Shown: positions 8,293 through 18,419, counted from the first letter of the stretch. The stretch: DNA of 64,000 nt from Geobacter sp. OR-1 (GCF_000813145.1 NZ_BAZF01000009.1:62001-126000); one strand, 5' to 3'. Notes: generated by a model from the sequence alone, not told the origin. Numbers and translations are program-made.

Positions 8293-9185
8293 CCCTTAGC
8301 GGTTTTCTTGTCGTAAACAAGTGCGCCGGTATGACCTCTCATTCGGTAGTTAACCGGGTCAGGAGGCTGATCGGTCAAAAGAAGGCCGGCCACACCGGCA
8401 CTCTTGATCCGTTTGCCACCGGCGTGCTGCCTGTTGCGCTCGGTGACGCGACCAAAACGATTCAATTTCTTGATGAGTCCAGGAAAGAATACCGTGCAGT
8501 CATGCGCCTTGGGCTATCCACCGATACTCAGGACTGTGAAGGACGCATTTTACAGCAGCGCGAATGGCAACATCTTGCCCATGATCAGATTTTCCGGGTC
8601 GCAGAACAGTTCACCGGCGAGTTGCAGCAGATTCCCCCGATGTACTCGGCAATCAAACAGAATGGCGTACCGCTTTATCAGATAGCCCGAAAGGGGGAGG
8701 AGGTAACAAGGGCGGTCAGAATTATTTTCATTGCTTCGCTTGTTATCGAAAAGATCGAACTTCCCCAGGTTACTTTTTGCGTAAACTGCTCCAAGGGGAC
8801 CTATGTAAGGACCCTTGCAAATGACATAGGTGAAATACTCGGCTGTGGAGCACATCTCGTTTCTCTTGCCAGAACTGCAAGCGGCCCATTTACTCTGGAT
8901 TCCGGCGTAAATTTGGAACAGCTCGAAGAGATAGTGCGCACAGACACTCTGGATGAGTATATCGTTTCTGCCCGTGAGCTTCTTGCACATATTGACACCA
9001 TTGAGCTGGATGATGCTGCTGCCAGGAGAATAGCCCATGGAGTGGCTCCAGGTCCGGGAAACGTATTATTCGGAAAATGGCCGGAAAGAGGGGCGCGGGT
9101 TCTGCTTGAAAGGGATGGTTCTCTTTTGGCAGTAGCCGAAGGTAATTCTTTGGAATCAGTTCGCTTACTCAGGGTTTTTGTCTAG
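8289..9185 (+). CDS. truB: tRNA pseudouridine(55) synthase TruB
   Basis: Converts U55 of the T-arm of tRNAs to pseudouridine. The catalytic aspartate is D40 in GTLDPFATGVLP, preceded by KCAGMTSHSVV. YSAIKQNGVPLYQIARKG and CSKGTYVRTLANDIG are the other family motifs. Length 298 aa. The GTG start overlaps the nrnA stop (GTGA), indicating coupling. Confidence 0.96.
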   Translation: MTLSGFLVVNKCAGMTSHSVVNRVRRLIGQKKAGHTGTLDPFATGVLPVALGDATKTIQFLDESRKEYRAVMRLGLSTDTQDCEGRILQQREWQHLAHDQIFRVAEQFTGELQQIPPMYSAIKQNGVPLYQIARKGEEVTRAVRIIFIASLVIEKIELPQVTFCVNCSKGTYVRTLANDIGEILGCGAHLVSLARTASGPFTLDSGVNLEQLEEIVRTDTLDEYIVSARELLAHIDTIELDDAAARRIAHGVAPGPGNVLFGKWPERGARVLLERDGSLLAVAEGNSLESVRLLRVFV

Positions 9186-9277
9186 CTTTTCCTTTACTTT
9201 GCACAGCTGTTGTGCTATTACTCACTTCGTCTGCAATCAGCTTTATGTTGAAAAAACTATAGAAAGGGGGTGTGTGC

Positions 9278-9544
9278 ATGCTCTTGACTGAAAAAAAGCA
9301 GGAGATAATCAGTCGCCACAAGCGTCATGACAGTGATACCGGTTCGCCGGAAGTGCAGATTGCAATCCTTACCGAAAGGATTACCTACCTCACCGAGCAC
9401 TTCAAGATTCACAAGAAGGATCATCACAGTCGACGGGGTCTCCTTAAACTCGTCGGCCAGCGCAGGAGACTGCTCGACTATATCAAGTCACGCGATGTCG
9501 AACGTTACAAGGCAATTATCGAGAAACTTGGCATCCGCAGGTAA
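9278..9544 (+). CDS. rpsO: 30S ribosomal protein S15
   Basis: Primary 16S rRNA-binding protein of the small-subunit platform. The 88-aa sequence carries the S15 signature ([19 protein letters not shown] ... [22 protein letters not shown]). The ATG at 9278 sits 7 bases after AAAGGGGG; the upstream in-frame GTG at 9272 is less likely. It is followed by two terminator-like hairpins and then pnp, the same gene order as in E. coli. Confidence 0.97.
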   Translation: MLLTEKKQEIISRHKRHDSDTGSPEVQIAILTERITYLTEHFKIHKKDHHSRRGLLKLVGQRRRLLDYIKSRDVERYKAIIEKLGIRR

Positions 9545-9546
9545 GC

Positions 9547-9593
9547 AAAGGCAGTATATCCCTTACTGGGGTATATTGCCTTTTAGTTTTTTC
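9547..9593 (+). terminator. Terminator / attenuator after rpsO
   Basis: A 16-bp stem (9547-9562 with 9568-9583, two G-U wobbles) with a 5-base loop, followed by TTTTAGTTTTTT. It begins 2 bases after the rpsO stop codon. It probably ends most rpsO transcripts, with read-through into pnp. Confidence 0.8.
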
Positions 9594-9595
9594 AC

Positions 9596-9623
9596 AATGG
9601 GCTTGACGGCCCATTTATTTTTT
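9596..9623 (+). terminator. Second terminator-like hairpin before pnp
   Basis: AATGGGC (9596-9602) pairs with GCCCATT (9609-9615) around a 6-base loop, followed by TTATTTTTT. It lies a few bases after the first terminator. Confidence 0.6.
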
Positions 9624-9693
9624 GTTGGGGGCGTGGATAAAGCGGCTGACCGGCAATGTTTGCCCGTCATCCTTTTTATCGACGGCCCCAACA
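9623..9693 (+). promoter_or_regulatory. Long pnp leader hairpin (RNase III-type)
   Basis: The left arm from 9623 (TGTTGGGG, CGT, GATAAA, GG, TGAC, GGC) pairs with the right arm ending at 9693 over about 30 positions, with single mismatches spaced along the stem and a short loop near 9655-9661. It lies 27 bases before the pnp start codon, after the two terminators. In E. coli the pnp leader contains a hairpin cleaved by RNase III that allows PNPase to degrade its own message; this structure is in the equivalent place. Confidence 0.6.
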
Positions 9694-9720
9694 CCATCAA
9701 AAGTTGAGGAGCTGTTAAAA

Positions 9721-11814
9721 ATGGAACATACCGTACAGGCAGAACTTGGTGGCAGGACAGTCACCATTTCCACCGGCAAGATGGCAAAGCAGGCCAACGG
9801 CGCAGTGGTCGTCAGTTGTGGCGACACAATGGTGCTTGTTACTGCAGTTGCCGCAAAGTCGGCCAAAGAGGGGCAGGATTTTTTTCCTCTTACCGTCAAT
9901 TATCAGGAGAAGGCCTATGCCGGTGGCAAGATACCGGGAGGGTTCTTCAAGCGTGAAGGGCGTCCTTCAGACAACGAAACCTTGACCTGTCGTCTTATTG
10001 ACCGGCCGATACGCCCGCTTTTCCCTGAAAATTTTCTGAACGACACCCAGATCATGGCAACAGTTGTCTCTGCGGATCGCGACAACGATCCCGGCATTCT
10101 CTCCATGATCGGAGCATCTGCGGCTCTGGAAGTCTCAGATATCCCGTTTTTCGGTCCTATAGCCGGGGTGAAGGTGGGGCGTGTCAATGGCGAACTGGTT
10201 GCAAACCCGTCTGCAGAGCAGCTCGAGCAGAGCGATCTTGAAATTGTAGTTGCAGCAAGCAGGGATGCCGTATGCATGGTTGAAGGGGGCGCAGCCGAGG
10301 TTTCCGAAGAGGTGATGCTGGAGGCGGTATTCTTCGGGCACGCATCCGTGCAGAAGATACTGGATGCGCAGTCCGAACTGCGATCTAAGGCAGGCGCTAC
10401 CAAGCGTGAGATCATTCCGGTAACGGTGGATGAAGAGTTGAAAGGGCGGGTCCGTGAGTTGGCATATGCCTCGATGAAAGAGGCTGTCCGGATCAAAGCA
10501 AAGGGCGACCGGCATAACCGGATCGATGCCATTAAAACTGAAACTATCGAGGCGCTTTCATCCTCGTTTGACGGGCGCGATAAAGAGATCAAGGGTTTTC
10601 TCGGAGATTTCGAGTACGAGCTGGTGCGTGAGCATATCATCAAGGACGGCGAGCGGATCGACGGCCGGGATACGAAGACCATCCGTCCCATCGCTACAGA
10701 GGTTGGATTGCTCCCCCGTGCTCACGGCTCCGCGCTTTTTACCCGGGGTGAGACACAGGCACTGGTTGCGGCAACTCTCGGAACATCCATAGATGAGCAA
10801 CGCATTGATTCTCTTTACGGTGAGAGCAAGAAGCGGTTTATTCTTCACTACAACTTCCCGCCGTTTTCCGTTGGGGAAACCAGTTTTCGCCTTGCACCGG
10901 GGCGGAGGGAGATCGGTCACGGCGCTCTTGCCGAGCGGGCTCTGGAAAGGGTAATGCCAAAACATGACGATTTTCCGTACACCATTAGAATTGTTTCTGA
11001 TACCCTGGAAAGCAACGGCTCATCATCTATGGCGACCGTTTGCGGCGGATCGCTTTCCATGATGGATGCCGGGATACCGATTACCTCCCCGGTGGCGGGG
11101 ATTGCAATGGGGCTCATCAAGGAGGGTGACGATGTCGCGATACTCTCCGATATTCTGGGTGACGAGGATCATCTCGGGGATATGGATTTCAAGGTTGCCG
11201 GTACCGCCAATGGCGTGACTGCCCTGCAGATGGATATCAAGATAACCGGCGTTACAAAAGAGATCATGAAGACTGCGCTGGCTCAGGCTCGCGAAGGTCG
11301 TTTGCACATCCTCGGAAAAATGGCCGAGAGTATTGCTGCCCCACGTACGGAACTCTCCTCTTTTGCCCCCAGAATTACTACTATCTGGATCAAGAGCGAC
11401 AAAATCAGGGACGTTATCGGTTCAGGCGGCAAGACCATCAGGAGCATAACCGAATCCACTGGAGTTACAATCGATATCGAGGACTCCGGTAAAATTAACA
11501 TTGCCAGCAATGACAAATCAGCATGCGACAAGGCAATCCAGATGATCCGAGACCTTACCGCTGAAGCCGAAGAGGGCAAGCTCTACATGGGGACAGTCAA
11601 GAAGGTCATGGACTTTGGTGCCTTTGTAGAGATCTTCCCTGGCACCGACGGCTTGGTTCATATTTCCGAGCTTGACAAGGAAAGGGTTAAGAACGTCTCC
11701 GACATTCTTAATGAGGGAGATAAGGTCCTGGTCAAGTGCATCGGAATCGACAAGCAGGGCAAAATCAAGCTTTCCCGTAAGGAGGCGCTTGGCGCTTCAC
11801 TCGGAGAAAGCTGA
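9721..11814 (+). CDS. pnp: Polyribonucleotide nucleotidyltransferase (PNPase)
   Basis: Phosphorolytic 3'-5' exoribonuclease of the degradosome. The order is: RNase PH domain 1 ([15 protein letters not shown]), helical linker, RNase PH domain 2 ([29 protein letters not shown]), KH domain ([20 protein letters not shown]) and S1 domain ([28 protein letters not shown]). Length 697 aa is normal. The ATG at 9721 follows TGAGGAG (9705-9711); the upstream TTG-started extension overlaps the leader hairpin and is rejected. Confidence 0.98.
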   Translation: MEHTVQAELGGRTVTISTGKMAKQANGAVVVSCGDTMVLVTAVAAKSAKEGQDFFPLTVNYQEKAYAGGKIPGGFFKREGRPSDNETLTCRLIDRPIRPLFPENFLNDTQIMATVVSADRDNDPGILSMIGASAALEVSDIPFFGPIAGVKVGRVNGELVANPSAEQLEQSDLEIVVAASRDAVCMVEGGAAEVSEEVMLEAVFFGHASVQKILDAQSELRSKAGATKREIIPVTVDEELKGRVRELAYASMKEAVRIKAKGDRHNRIDAIKTETIEALSSSFDGRDKEIKGFLGDFEYELVREHIIKDGERIDGRDTKTIRPIATEVGLLPRAHGSALFTRGETQALVAATLGTSIDEQRIDSLYGESKKRFILHYNFPPFSVGETSFRLAPGRREIGHGALAERALERVMPKHDDFPYTIRIVSDTLESNGSSSMATVCGGSLSMMDAGIPITSPVAGIAMGLIKEGDDVAILSDILGDEDHLGDMDFKVAGTANGVTALQMDIKITGVTKEIMKTALAQAREGRLHILGKMAESIAAPRTELSSFAPRITTIWIKSDKIRDVIGSGGKTIRSITESTGVTIDIEDSGKINIASNDKSACDKAIQMIRDLTAEAEEGKLYMGTVKKVMDFGAFVEIFPGTDGLVHISELDKERVKNVSDILNEGDKVLVKCIGIDKQGKIKLSRKEALGASLGES

Positions 11815-11840
11815 TTTAAGTGCTTTAAAATGTGGTATCG

Positions 11841-11878
11841 ATTGGGTGGTCGAACGTAACTGGCCACCCAATTTTTTT
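11841..11878 (+). terminator. Intrinsic terminator after pnp
   Basis: ATTGGGTGG (11841-11849) pairs with CCACCCAAT (11864-11872), followed by six T residues. It closes the rimP-pnp group. Confidence 0.85.
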
Positions 11879-11939
11879 GTCTTTAATCTGTTCTTGGTCT
11901 CATACTGGCAATTTAACTGTTTCACGGTATAGTATCGAC

Positions 11940-13196
11940 ATGGTAAATAAAACAATATTAGATAACGGCATCAGGGTGGTCTCCGAGAAGATACCATCAG
12001 TTCATTCAGTTTCAATTGGGATCTGGGTCACCAGCGGCTCGCGCCATGAATCCCTGGAAGTTAACGGGGTGACACATTTCATAGAGCATCTTATGTTTAA
12101 GGGGACCCAAAAGCGCTCGTCACTTGATATCGCGCGACAGATAGATGCTGTAGGAGGGGTACTCAACGCCTTTACCGGTCGCGAATATGTCTGTTACTAT
12201 GCCAAGGTCCTCAGTACCCATCTTGATATGGCAGTTGATCTGTTGGCCGACATCTTTCTGAATTCAAAATTCGACAGTGATGAAATCGAGAAAGAAAGAA
12301 AAGTCATTCTTCAGGAAATCAACATGCTTGAAGATACTCCTGACGATTTCATTCATGATCTTTATTGCCAGAATTTCTGGAAAGAGCATCCCCTCGGTCG
12401 CCCGATTGTGGGCACTGAAGCGAGTGTGGAATCGTTGACCCGCGATTTCCTCCTTGCCCATAAAAGCGGGACCTACTGTGCGGACAATATCATTATTGCG
12501 GCCGCCGGAAATGTGGAACATGAAGCGTTGATTCGGCTTGTTGCAAATCTTTTTGAGACTCTCGGCCCATGCAAGTCCAAGGAAACTACAAACCAGCCGT
12601 CGCATGGCAATGGCGTTCTTCATTGTGAAAAGGACCTGGAACAACTCCATTTATGTCTCGGTACCCGGGCTCTTCCTCAGAATCACATCCGAAGATATGA
12701 GTCGTATATCCTCAATGCGGTGCTTGGGGGGAGCATGAGTTCAAGGCTTTTCCAGGAGGTCAGGGAAAAACAGGGTCTGGCTTATTCCATCTACTCATAT
12801 ATTGCTTCCCATTCCGACAGTGGTTCACTGGTTGTATATGCTGGGACAGGTCAGGAACGAATGGATGAAGTGATTGAGATAATACTGCGCGAAATGCGCC
12901 GGTTGAAAGTCGATCCGCTCACAGCGGAAGAGCTTTCTTCTGCCAAGGAACAACTGAAGGGGAATATCCTTCTTTCACTGGAAAGCAGCGACAACCGTAT
13001 GTCCAAGCTGGCCAAGAACGAGGTATATTTTGGCAGGTACCAGTCGCTTAAGGATATTATGAGCGGTTTTGACCTTGTTACTGCTGATTCGGTGCAGGAA
13101 CTCTCCTGCGAACTTTTTTCAGAAAGCTCGCTTAATCTGGTCCTTTTGGGAAAGCCCGGCTTGACTCTCCCTTCGGCGTCCTCCCTTGCAATATAA
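11940..13196 (+). CDS. M16 family zinc metallopeptidase (processing-peptidase-like)
   Basis: Inverted-zincin peptidase related to mitochondrial processing peptidase beta and Bacillus YmxG/MlpA. The HxxEH motif is H46-E49-H50 (HFIEH); the third metal ligand is a glutamate in the ERKVILQEINMLEDTP segment. The C-terminal half has GGSMSSRLFQEVREKQGLAYS, typical of the second M16 domain. Length 418 aa is normal for a soluble single-gene M16 protein. The ATG at 11940 is supported by the conserved TILDNGIRVVSE start; the longer upstream reading runs through the terminator. No clear Shine-Dalgarno is seen. It follows pnp as in Bacillus and many other genomes. Confidence 0.93.
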   Translation: MVNKTILDNGIRVVSEKIPSVHSVSIGIWVTSGSRHESLEVNGVTHFIEHLMFKGTQKRSSLDIARQIDAVGGVLNAFTGREYVCYYAKVLSTHLDMAVDLLADIFLNSKFDSDEIEKERKVILQEINMLEDTPDDFIHDLYCQNFWKEHPLGRPIVGTEASVESLTRDFLLAHKSGTYCADNIIIAAAGNVEHEALIRLVANLFETLGPCKSKETTNQPSHGNGVLHCEKDLEQLHLCLGTRALPQNHIRRYESYILNAVLGGSMSSRLFQEVREKQGLAYSIYSYIASHSDSGSLVVYAGTGQERMDEVIEIILREMRRLKVDPLTAEELSSAKEQLKGNILLSLESSDNRMSKLAKNEVYFGRYQSLKDIMSGFDLVTADSVQELSCELFSESSLNLVLLGKPGLTLPSASSLAI

Positions 13197-13202
13197 ACTC
13201 TT

Positions 13203-13664
13203 ATGGGTATGGCAATGAAACAGGTCACTGTTCTTATCAAGAGAATTAATCCCCGGTCATCGACTCCTTTGCCCGAGTATATGACCTCCCACTCTGCCGG
13301 TATGGATCTTTATGCCGAACTGGATGAAGAAAGGACATTGCATCCTGGCAAGCGCATGCTTGTTCCCACCGGTGTGGCTATAGTGCTTCCCGATGGTTAC
13401 GAGGCCCAGATAAGGCCGAGGAGCGGTCTGGCTATAAAGCACGGCATTACGATGCTCAACTCACCAGGCACCATAGATGCTGATTACAGGGGCGAAATCG
13501 GTGTGATTATGATCAACCACGGCGAAGAGCCTTTCATGGTGAGAAGTGGCGAACGGATTGCGCAGATGGTGATTGCTCCGGTGGTTCAGGCCTCTCTGAT
13601 TGAAGTCGAGGAACTCGAAGAGACTGCACGTGGTGCTGGAGGGTTTGGCCACACCGGACGTTGA
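13203..13664 (+). CDS. dut: Deoxyuridine 5'-triphosphate nucleotidohydrolase
   Basis: Trimeric dUTPase: hydrolyses dUTP to dUMP and pyrophosphate, keeping uracil out of DNA and feeding thymidylate synthesis. Motifs: [10 protein letters not shown] (1), [10 protein letters not shown] (2), [21 protein letters not shown] (3), RIAQMVI (4) and the C-terminal glycine-rich arm [10 protein letters not shown] (5). There are three in-frame ATGs (13203, 13209, 13215); the third (MKQVTVLI) gives about 149 aa and fits the family best, but no Shine-Dalgarno decides. It starts 6 bases after the M16 gene. Confidence 0.95.
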   Translation: MGMAMKQVTVLIKRINPRSSTPLPEYMTSHSAGMDLYAELDEERTLHPGKRMLVPTGVAIVLPDGYEAQIRPRSGLAIKHGITMLNSPGTIDADYRGEIGVIMINHGEEPFMVRSGERIAQMVIAPVVQASLIEVEELEETARGAGGFGHTGR

Positions 13665-13711
13665 AAGTCGAAATGGTTGTTGGATGCAATTTCAAATAGC
13701 TGGAGGTTGTC

Positions 13712-14815
13712 TTGAAAGACCCGCGTATTAATCGGCTGGCAGATGTACTGGTAAACTACTCGACCAGGGTTAAAAAAGGAGATGTAGTGCTTATCTCCGC
13801 ATCCGGGTTCGAGGCCGCTCCACTGGTGAAGGAGATCTATTCCCTTTGCCTGAAAAAGGGGGCGAAATATGTCGAGTACGACTTTACATTACCGGAGATA
13901 ACCCGCCGATTTTACGGGGATGCGACCAAGCCCCAAGTAAGCTTCTTTCCCCAGCATAAGTTGGATTTCATGAAGCAGGTCAATGCTTTTATCGCCATAT
14001 CGGCTGCGGACAATTCCATGGTAATGGCCAATGCCGACCAGGAAAAAATGATCGCCCATGCGAAGGTAATGCGACCGATCCAGGACTGGCGGGTCAAAAA
14101 CACCAACTGGGTGATCACCCGTTACCCAACCCATGGGGGCGCCCAGGAAGCGAAGATGAGTCTGGAGGAGTACGAGGATTATGTGTTTGCCGCCTGCTGC
14201 ATCGACTGGGAAGCCGAATCGCGCAAGCAGGAAAAGCTCAAAAAACTGATGGACCGGGCGGAACGGGTCAGGATCGCCGCATCGGACACCGATCTGTCGT
14301 TCAGCATTGCCGGGCTCCCCGGCATCAAATGCGACGGCCGGTTCAATATTCCGGACGGAGAGGTATTCACCGCACCGATGAAGGATTCGGTGGAAGGTCA
14401 TATTACCTATAACTGTCCGACTATCTACCAGGGCAAGGAATTCAACGCCATCAGGCTTGAGTTTAGGAAGGGGAAGATAGTCAAGGCGACTTGTTCGGGC
14501 ATGGATGAGCAGTTGAACAAGATCCTCGATACCGATGAGGGGGCTCGATACATCGGTGAATTCGCTATCGGGGTTAATCCCGGCATCCGTCGGCCGATGC
14601 GAAATATTCTTTTCGATGAGAAGATATTCGGGTCTATCCACTTTACTCCCGGCCAATGTTACGACGAGTGCGACAATGGTAATAAATCCGCGGTTCACTG
14701 GGACATGGTAAAGATTCTGGCCGGTGATGGTGAGATATGGTTCGATGATACACTGATTCAAAAAGACGGGCTGTTCGTCCATAAGGAGCTGACCTGTCTA
14801 AACCCGGACGGGTAA
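13712..14815 (+). CDS. M29 family (thermophilic-type) aminopeptidase
   Basis: Dinuclear-metal aminopeptidase of the AmpS/PepS family. The C-terminal half carries the expected acidic and histidine ligands: GEFAIGVNPGI, GSIHFTPGQCYDE and AVHWDMV. Length 367 aa matches the family (about 360-410). The start is TTG at 13712, supported by GGAGG at 13702-13706 with 5-base spacing and by the conserved DPRINRLADVLVNYSTRVKKGD N-terminus. It overlaps nothing upstream and ends 1 base before the next gene's ATG. Confidence 0.9.
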   Translation: MKDPRINRLADVLVNYSTRVKKGDVVLISASGFEAAPLVKEIYSLCLKKGAKYVEYDFTLPEITRRFYGDATKPQVSFFPQHKLDFMKQVNAFIAISAADNSMVMANADQEKMIAHAKVMRPIQDWRVKNTNWVITRYPTHGGAQEAKMSLEEYEDYVFAACCIDWEAESRKQEKLKKLMDRAERVRIAASDTDLSFSIAGLPGIKCDGRFNIPDGEVFTAPMKDSVEGHITYNCPTIYQGKEFNAIRLEFRKGKIVKATCSGMDEQLNKILDTDEGARYIGEFAIGVNPGIRRPMRNILFDEKIFGSIHFTPGQCYDECDNGNKSAVHWDMVKILAGDGEIWFDDTLIQKDGLFVHKELTCLNPDG

Positions 14816-14816
14816 A

Positions 14817-15425
14817 ATGCTGCTTGCAATAAACCATGAAAATCCGCAGCCTCGACTCATAGGCATGGTAGGAGAACTACTCGAAAAAGGGGGTATAATC
14901 GCCTATCCCACAGATACTACCTATGGCATTGGCTGCAGTATATTCAATAAGCGCGGGATAGAGCGGATTTATCAGCTGAAACACCGGGAGAAGAAAAAGC
15001 CGTTTTCCTTTATCTGTGCGAATATTTCCGAAGTGGCGCGTTATGCCAAAGTCAGCAATTATGCATTCAAAGTTATGAAAAGGTATCTCCCAGGTCCATT
15101 TACCTTTGTCTTGGACGCTGGGAGTATTGTTCCGGAACTTCTCCTAACTAAACAGAAAACAGTGGGAATCAGAATCCCTGACAACAGAATTTGCCTGGAT
15201 ATCGTGAGACGGCTTTCACATCCGATAATTACTACGAGCGCCAATCGCTCCGGGGAAGATCCTATCGGCGACCCTAGGCTAATTGTCGATGAGATGGGAA
15301 ACGATCTGGATATCATTGTTGATGGTGGGCTCCTCCCCGCAGATGTAAGCTCCGTAATTAGTCTTATCGGTGATCGGCCGGAGGTTCTAAGGGTCGGTGT
15401 GGGCGATGTCAGTTGGTGCGGATAA
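14817..15425 (+). CDS. Sua5/YciO/YrdC family protein
   Basis: The 202-aa protein is a single YrdC-like domain: GGIIAYPTDTTYGIGCS, then KHREKKKPFSFI, then PIITTSANRSGEDP. Family members include threonylcarbamoyl-AMP synthase, which makes the t6A37 tRNA precursor; the short length and N-terminus resemble E. coli YciO more than TsaC/Sua5, so enzymatic activity in t6A synthesis is likely but not certain. It starts 1 base after the M29 stop. Confidence 0.88.
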   Translation: MLLAINHENPQPRLIGMVGELLEKGGIIAYPTDTTYGIGCSIFNKRGIERIYQLKHREKKKPFSFICANISEVARYAKVSNYAFKVMKRYLPGPFTFVLDAGSIVPELLLTKQKTVGIRIPDNRICLDIVRRLSHPIITTSANRSGEDPIGDPRLIVDEMGNDLDIIVDGGLLPADVSSVISLIGDRPEVLRVGVGDVSWCG

Positions 15426-15539
15426 ATCAGGCAGTGCATTAGTTTTCCCTCCAGGGACTATTCTTCATTAATTCTTGCAATTTCATTATCGATACGGTAA
15501 GAGAATCTCCTGACCAGTTTGCTGTTGAAGCAAAATTCC

Positions 15540-15567
15540 TTGACAACTCTTTCTGTATCACTATACT
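15540..15567 (+). promoter_or_regulatory. Strong sigma-70 promoter for the yceD-rpmF-plsX-fab operon
   Basis: TTGACA (15540-15545), 16-base spacer, TATACT (15562-15567): 6/6 and 5/6 matches. It lies 35 bases before the yceD start. No obvious operator is visible around it. The upstream stretch 15426-15539 has no gene or hairpin that I can support. Confidence 0.75.
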
Positions 15568-15602
15568 GAAAAGCTTTGAACGACAAGGGGCGGGTGTGTT
15601 TC

Positions 15603-16142
15603 ATGATCGTCCGTGTCAATGACATTACTGACAAGGTGCGTAGCTTAGCTGCTGTTGAGGCAATTGACGAGCACCCTATTCTCAAGGCGTTACAGGATGA
15701 GGGTGAATGTCTGTTCCGCTCTCCTCTTACTGTTGATGTGACAGTTGTCAGAGAATACGACCATATTCGTCTGGAAGCTGATGTAACAGTGGTCGTGGCG
15801 CTTAACTGCTCAAGGTGTCTGGCATCGTACGAAACGACCCTGAAGTCGAATTTTACGGTTTTCTATTCAAAGTCCACCGGCAGCTTTGTCCCGGATGAGG
15901 AGGTGGAGCTTGGCGAAAGAGAGCTCGTTTCGGCGTATTATGAAGGTGAAGAGATAAATGTTTCGCCGGAAATCGCCGAACATGTGTTAATAGAACTTCC
16001 ACTCAAACCGCTTTGTAGCGAAGGTTGTCGCGGGCTTTGCCCATCATGCGGGGTTGATTTGAATACAACGGTTTGTGATTGCTCGGACAATCGTTCGGGG
16101 TTTGCTTTTAGTGCATTAAAGAATTTCAAGGTGGAAAGATAA
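15603..16142 (+). CDS. yceD: YceD / DUF177 family protein
   Basis: Family linked to 23S rRNA accumulation and found almost universally upstream of rpmF. The 179-aa protein has the CSRCL motif in the middle and a second Cys cluster (C-SEG-C-RGLCPSCG ... CDC) near the C-terminus, suggesting a metal site. I chose the ATG at 15603 after AAGGGGCGGG; an in-frame TTG at 15576 lies in the leader. First gene of the operon with rpmF, plsX and the fab genes. Confidence 0.9.
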   Translation: MIVRVNDITDKVRSLAAVEAIDEHPILKALQDEGECLFRSPLTVDVTVVREYDHIRLEADVTVVVALNCSRCLASYETTLKSNFTVFYSKSTGSFVPDEEVELGERELVSAYYEGEEINVSPEIAEHVLIELPLKPLCSEGCRGLCPSCGVDLNTTVCDCSDNRSGFAFSALKNFKVER

Positions 16143-16162
16143 CCTAAAGGAGAATCAAACAT

Positions 16163-16345
16163 ATGGCAGTACCCAAGAAAAAGACGTCCAAATCGCGCAA
16201 GAATATGAGAAGGGCTCACGATTTCCTTACCGCCCCTGCTTCTTCAGTATGCCCGCAGTGCAAGTCGCCGAAGCAGCCGCACAGGGTATGCCCCACATGC
16301 GGGACTTACAAAGGAAAAGAAGTTCTCAAGACAGAAGATCTCTAA
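16163..16345 (+). CDS. rpmF: 50S ribosomal protein L32
   Basis: 60-aa L32 with the [20 protein letters not shown] start and a CPQC...CPTC zinc ribbon, i.e. the zinc-binding (C+) version. AAAGGAG lies just upstream. It sits between yceD and plsX, linking ribosome and membrane-lipid synthesis as in many bacteria. Confidence 0.97.
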   Translation: MAVPKKKTSKSRKNMRRAHDFLTAPASSVCPQCKSPKQPHRVCPTCGTYKGKEVLKTEDL

Positions 16346-16381
16346 ATCTGATTATATTGCCACCCTGACTGGTTAAATGCT

Positions 16382-17422
16382 ATGAGAGTTGCTATAGATG
16401 CAATGGGGGGAGACAACGCTCCAGGTGTCGAGGTGGAGGGGGCTGTCAACGCTGCCCGTGAATTCGGCATACCCGTAACCCTTGTAGGCGATGAGGACAG
16501 GATTCGTGCCGAACTGTCTCTTCATGACTCCAAGGGGCTTGATATTCTTATCAAGCATGCGAGCGAAGTTGTTGGGATGCATGACTCCCCTTCAGATGCA
16601 ATACGCAAGAAAAAAGACTCATCAATACGTGTTGCCTTTGAACTGGTAAAGAGCGGCGAAGCCGAAGCAGTGGTCAGCGCGGGTAATTCCGGCGCTACAA
16701 TGGCTGCAGGGATGTTCGTTCTTAAACGGATCAAAGGTATTGAGCGCCCCGCCATCGCGCAGATATTTCCAACCCTCAAAGGCAGGACGCTTGTCCTTGA
16801 TGTCGGAGGAAATGTCGACTGCAAACCGATTCATCTTGTTCACTTTGCCATAATGGGTTCAGTTTATGCCCGGTCGATCATGGGTATCGAAAACCCGTGC
16901 ATAGGCCTTCTTTCCAATGGAGAGGAAGAGAGCAAGGGGAACGAACTTACCCGGGAAACCAACCTACTTCTCAAACAAGCTCCCCTTGAATATTCAGGTT
17001 ATATCGAAGGTCGGGATATTTTTGCCGGAGTTGTAGACGTCGTGGTTTGTGACGGCTTTGTCGGCAATGTTGTCCTGAAACTTTCGGAAGGCCTTTCTGA
17101 AGCTGTTGGCAAGATGCTGAAGGAGGAGATTCTTAAAAGTTTCCTTCCTAAAATCGGTTTTCTGCTTGCTCGTCCGGCATTCCACCGTTTCATGAAAAAA
17201 GTGGATTATGCCGAATATGGCGGCGCTCCACTTCTTGGTATAGATGGAGTCGGCATGATCTGTCATGGTGGTTCCAATACCAAGGCGATCAAGAATGCCA
17301 TCCGTTTCGCCCATGAGTATGCCCAGCGCGGCGTCAATCAGAAGATGGCGGAAAAGCTTCAGGAAAACTTTGCCCGTTCTCTTCAGCCGGAAGTGTTAAC
17401 CAAAGAAACGGCAGTCGACTGA
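16382..17422 (+). CDS. plsX: Phosphate acyltransferase PlsX
   Basis: Makes acyl-phosphate from acyl-ACP for phospholipid synthesis. Recognised by [14 protein letters not shown] at the start, [23 protein letters not shown] and the C-terminal [17 protein letters not shown]. Length 346 aa is normal. The Shine-Dalgarno is weak. It is followed after 16 bases by fabH. Confidence 0.96.
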   Translation: MRVAIDAMGGDNAPGVEVEGAVNAAREFGIPVTLVGDEDRIRAELSLHDSKGLDILIKHASEVVGMHDSPSDAIRKKKDSSIRVAFELVKSGEAEAVVSAGNSGATMAAGMFVLKRIKGIERPAIAQIFPTLKGRTLVLDVGGNVDCKPIHLVHFAIMGSVYARSIMGIENPCIGLLSNGEEESKGNELTRETNLLLKQAPLEYSGYIEGRDIFAGVVDVVVCDGFVGNVVLKLSEGLSEAVGKMLKEEILKSFLPKIGFLLARPAFHRFMKKVDYAEYGGAPLLGIDGVGMICHGGSNTKAIKNAIRFAHEYAQRGVNQKMAEKLQENFARSLQPEVLTKETAVD

Positions 17423-17438
17423 GTCAGTGGGGGAACGG

Positions 17439-18419
17439 ATGGTGCGGGCAGCAATCCTCGGAACCGGTTGTGCAGTGCCGGCAAAGGTACTTTCAAATAT
17501 CGATCTTGAGCGGATGGTTGATACCACCGACGAGTGGATAACCACAAGGACCGGAATAACCGAGCGCCGGATAGCCTCTCCCGGTGAATACACCTCCACC
17601 TTTGCAACCAAAGCCGCAGAGCGTGCCCTTGAAATGGCCGGGGTTTCCGCAGACGAGATCGAACTGATCATTGTTGCCACCGTAACCCCTGATTTCCCAT
17701 TTCCGGCGACGGCATGCCTTGTTCAGAATAATATTAAGGCCTCACGTGCTGTCGCCTTTGATATCTCGGCTGCCTGTTCCGGGTTTTTGTTCGGATTATC
17801 ACTCGCTGAAAAGATGATAATGACCGGAACTATCCGTAAAGCCGTTGTAATTGGCGCAGAAGTTCTTTCCCGCGTGGTCGACTGGAGCGATCGCAACACC
17901 TGTTGTCTTTTCGGAGATGGTTCCGGAGCAGTGGTTGTCGGTGCTTCAGAAGATGGGAACGGCATTCTGTCAACCCATATACATAGTGATGGCAGTTACT
18001 GGGAATTACTTCATCAACCAGGGGCTGGCAATAGAAACCCTGCAACGCAAAAGGTGGTTGATGAACGGCTCATGTTTATTCAAATGCAAGGGAACGAGGT
18101 TTTCAAGCTTGCGGTAAGGGCAATGGAAGAGGCTGCCAACGAGGCCCTTGAGGCAAATGGTGTCGGGCTTGCGGATCTGGATTTGTTCATCCCTCACCAG
18201 GCGAACAGACGCATCATTGACGCAATTGGCAAGCGTCTAGGCATTCACCCAGATAAGATTTTTGTCAACCTCCATAAATACGGCAACACGTCGGCAGCAT
18301 CCATCCCTATTGCCCTAGATGAAGCAAACCGCGCCGGGCATATTCATCCTGGTAACCTCTTGCTTCTGGATTCATTTGGTGGGGGATTGACCTGGGCGTC
18401 CGCGCTGATTCGCTGGTAG
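17439..18419 (+). CDS. fabH: 3-oxoacyl-ACP synthase III
   Basis: Initiates fatty-acid synthesis by condensing acetyl-CoA with malonyl-ACP. Catalytic triad visible: C113 (DISAACSG), His in FIPHQANRRI and Asn in KYGNTSAAS. Length 326 aa. The ATG at 17439 is preceded by GTGGGGGAACGG; the earlier in-frame GTG at 17427 is less likely. Confidence 0.97.
   Translation: MVRAAILGTGCAVPAKVLSNIDLERMVDTTDEWITTRTGITERRIASPGEYTSTFATKAAERALEMAGVSADEIELIIVATVTPDFPFPATACLVQNNIKASRAVAFDISAACSGFLFGLSLAEKMIMTGTIRKAVVIGAEVLSRVVDWSDRNTCCLFGDGSGAVVVGASEDGNGILSTHIHSDGSYWELLHQPGAGNRNPATQKVVDERLMFIQMQGNEVFKLAVRAMEEAANEALEANGVGLADLDLFIPHQANRRIIDAIGKRLGIHPDKIFVNLHKYGNTSAASIPIALDEANRAGHIHPGNLLLLDSFGGGLTWASALIRW

Noticed and set aside
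13889-14782. 297-codon frame antisense to the M29 aminopeptidase
   Set aside because: Shadow frame without family features.
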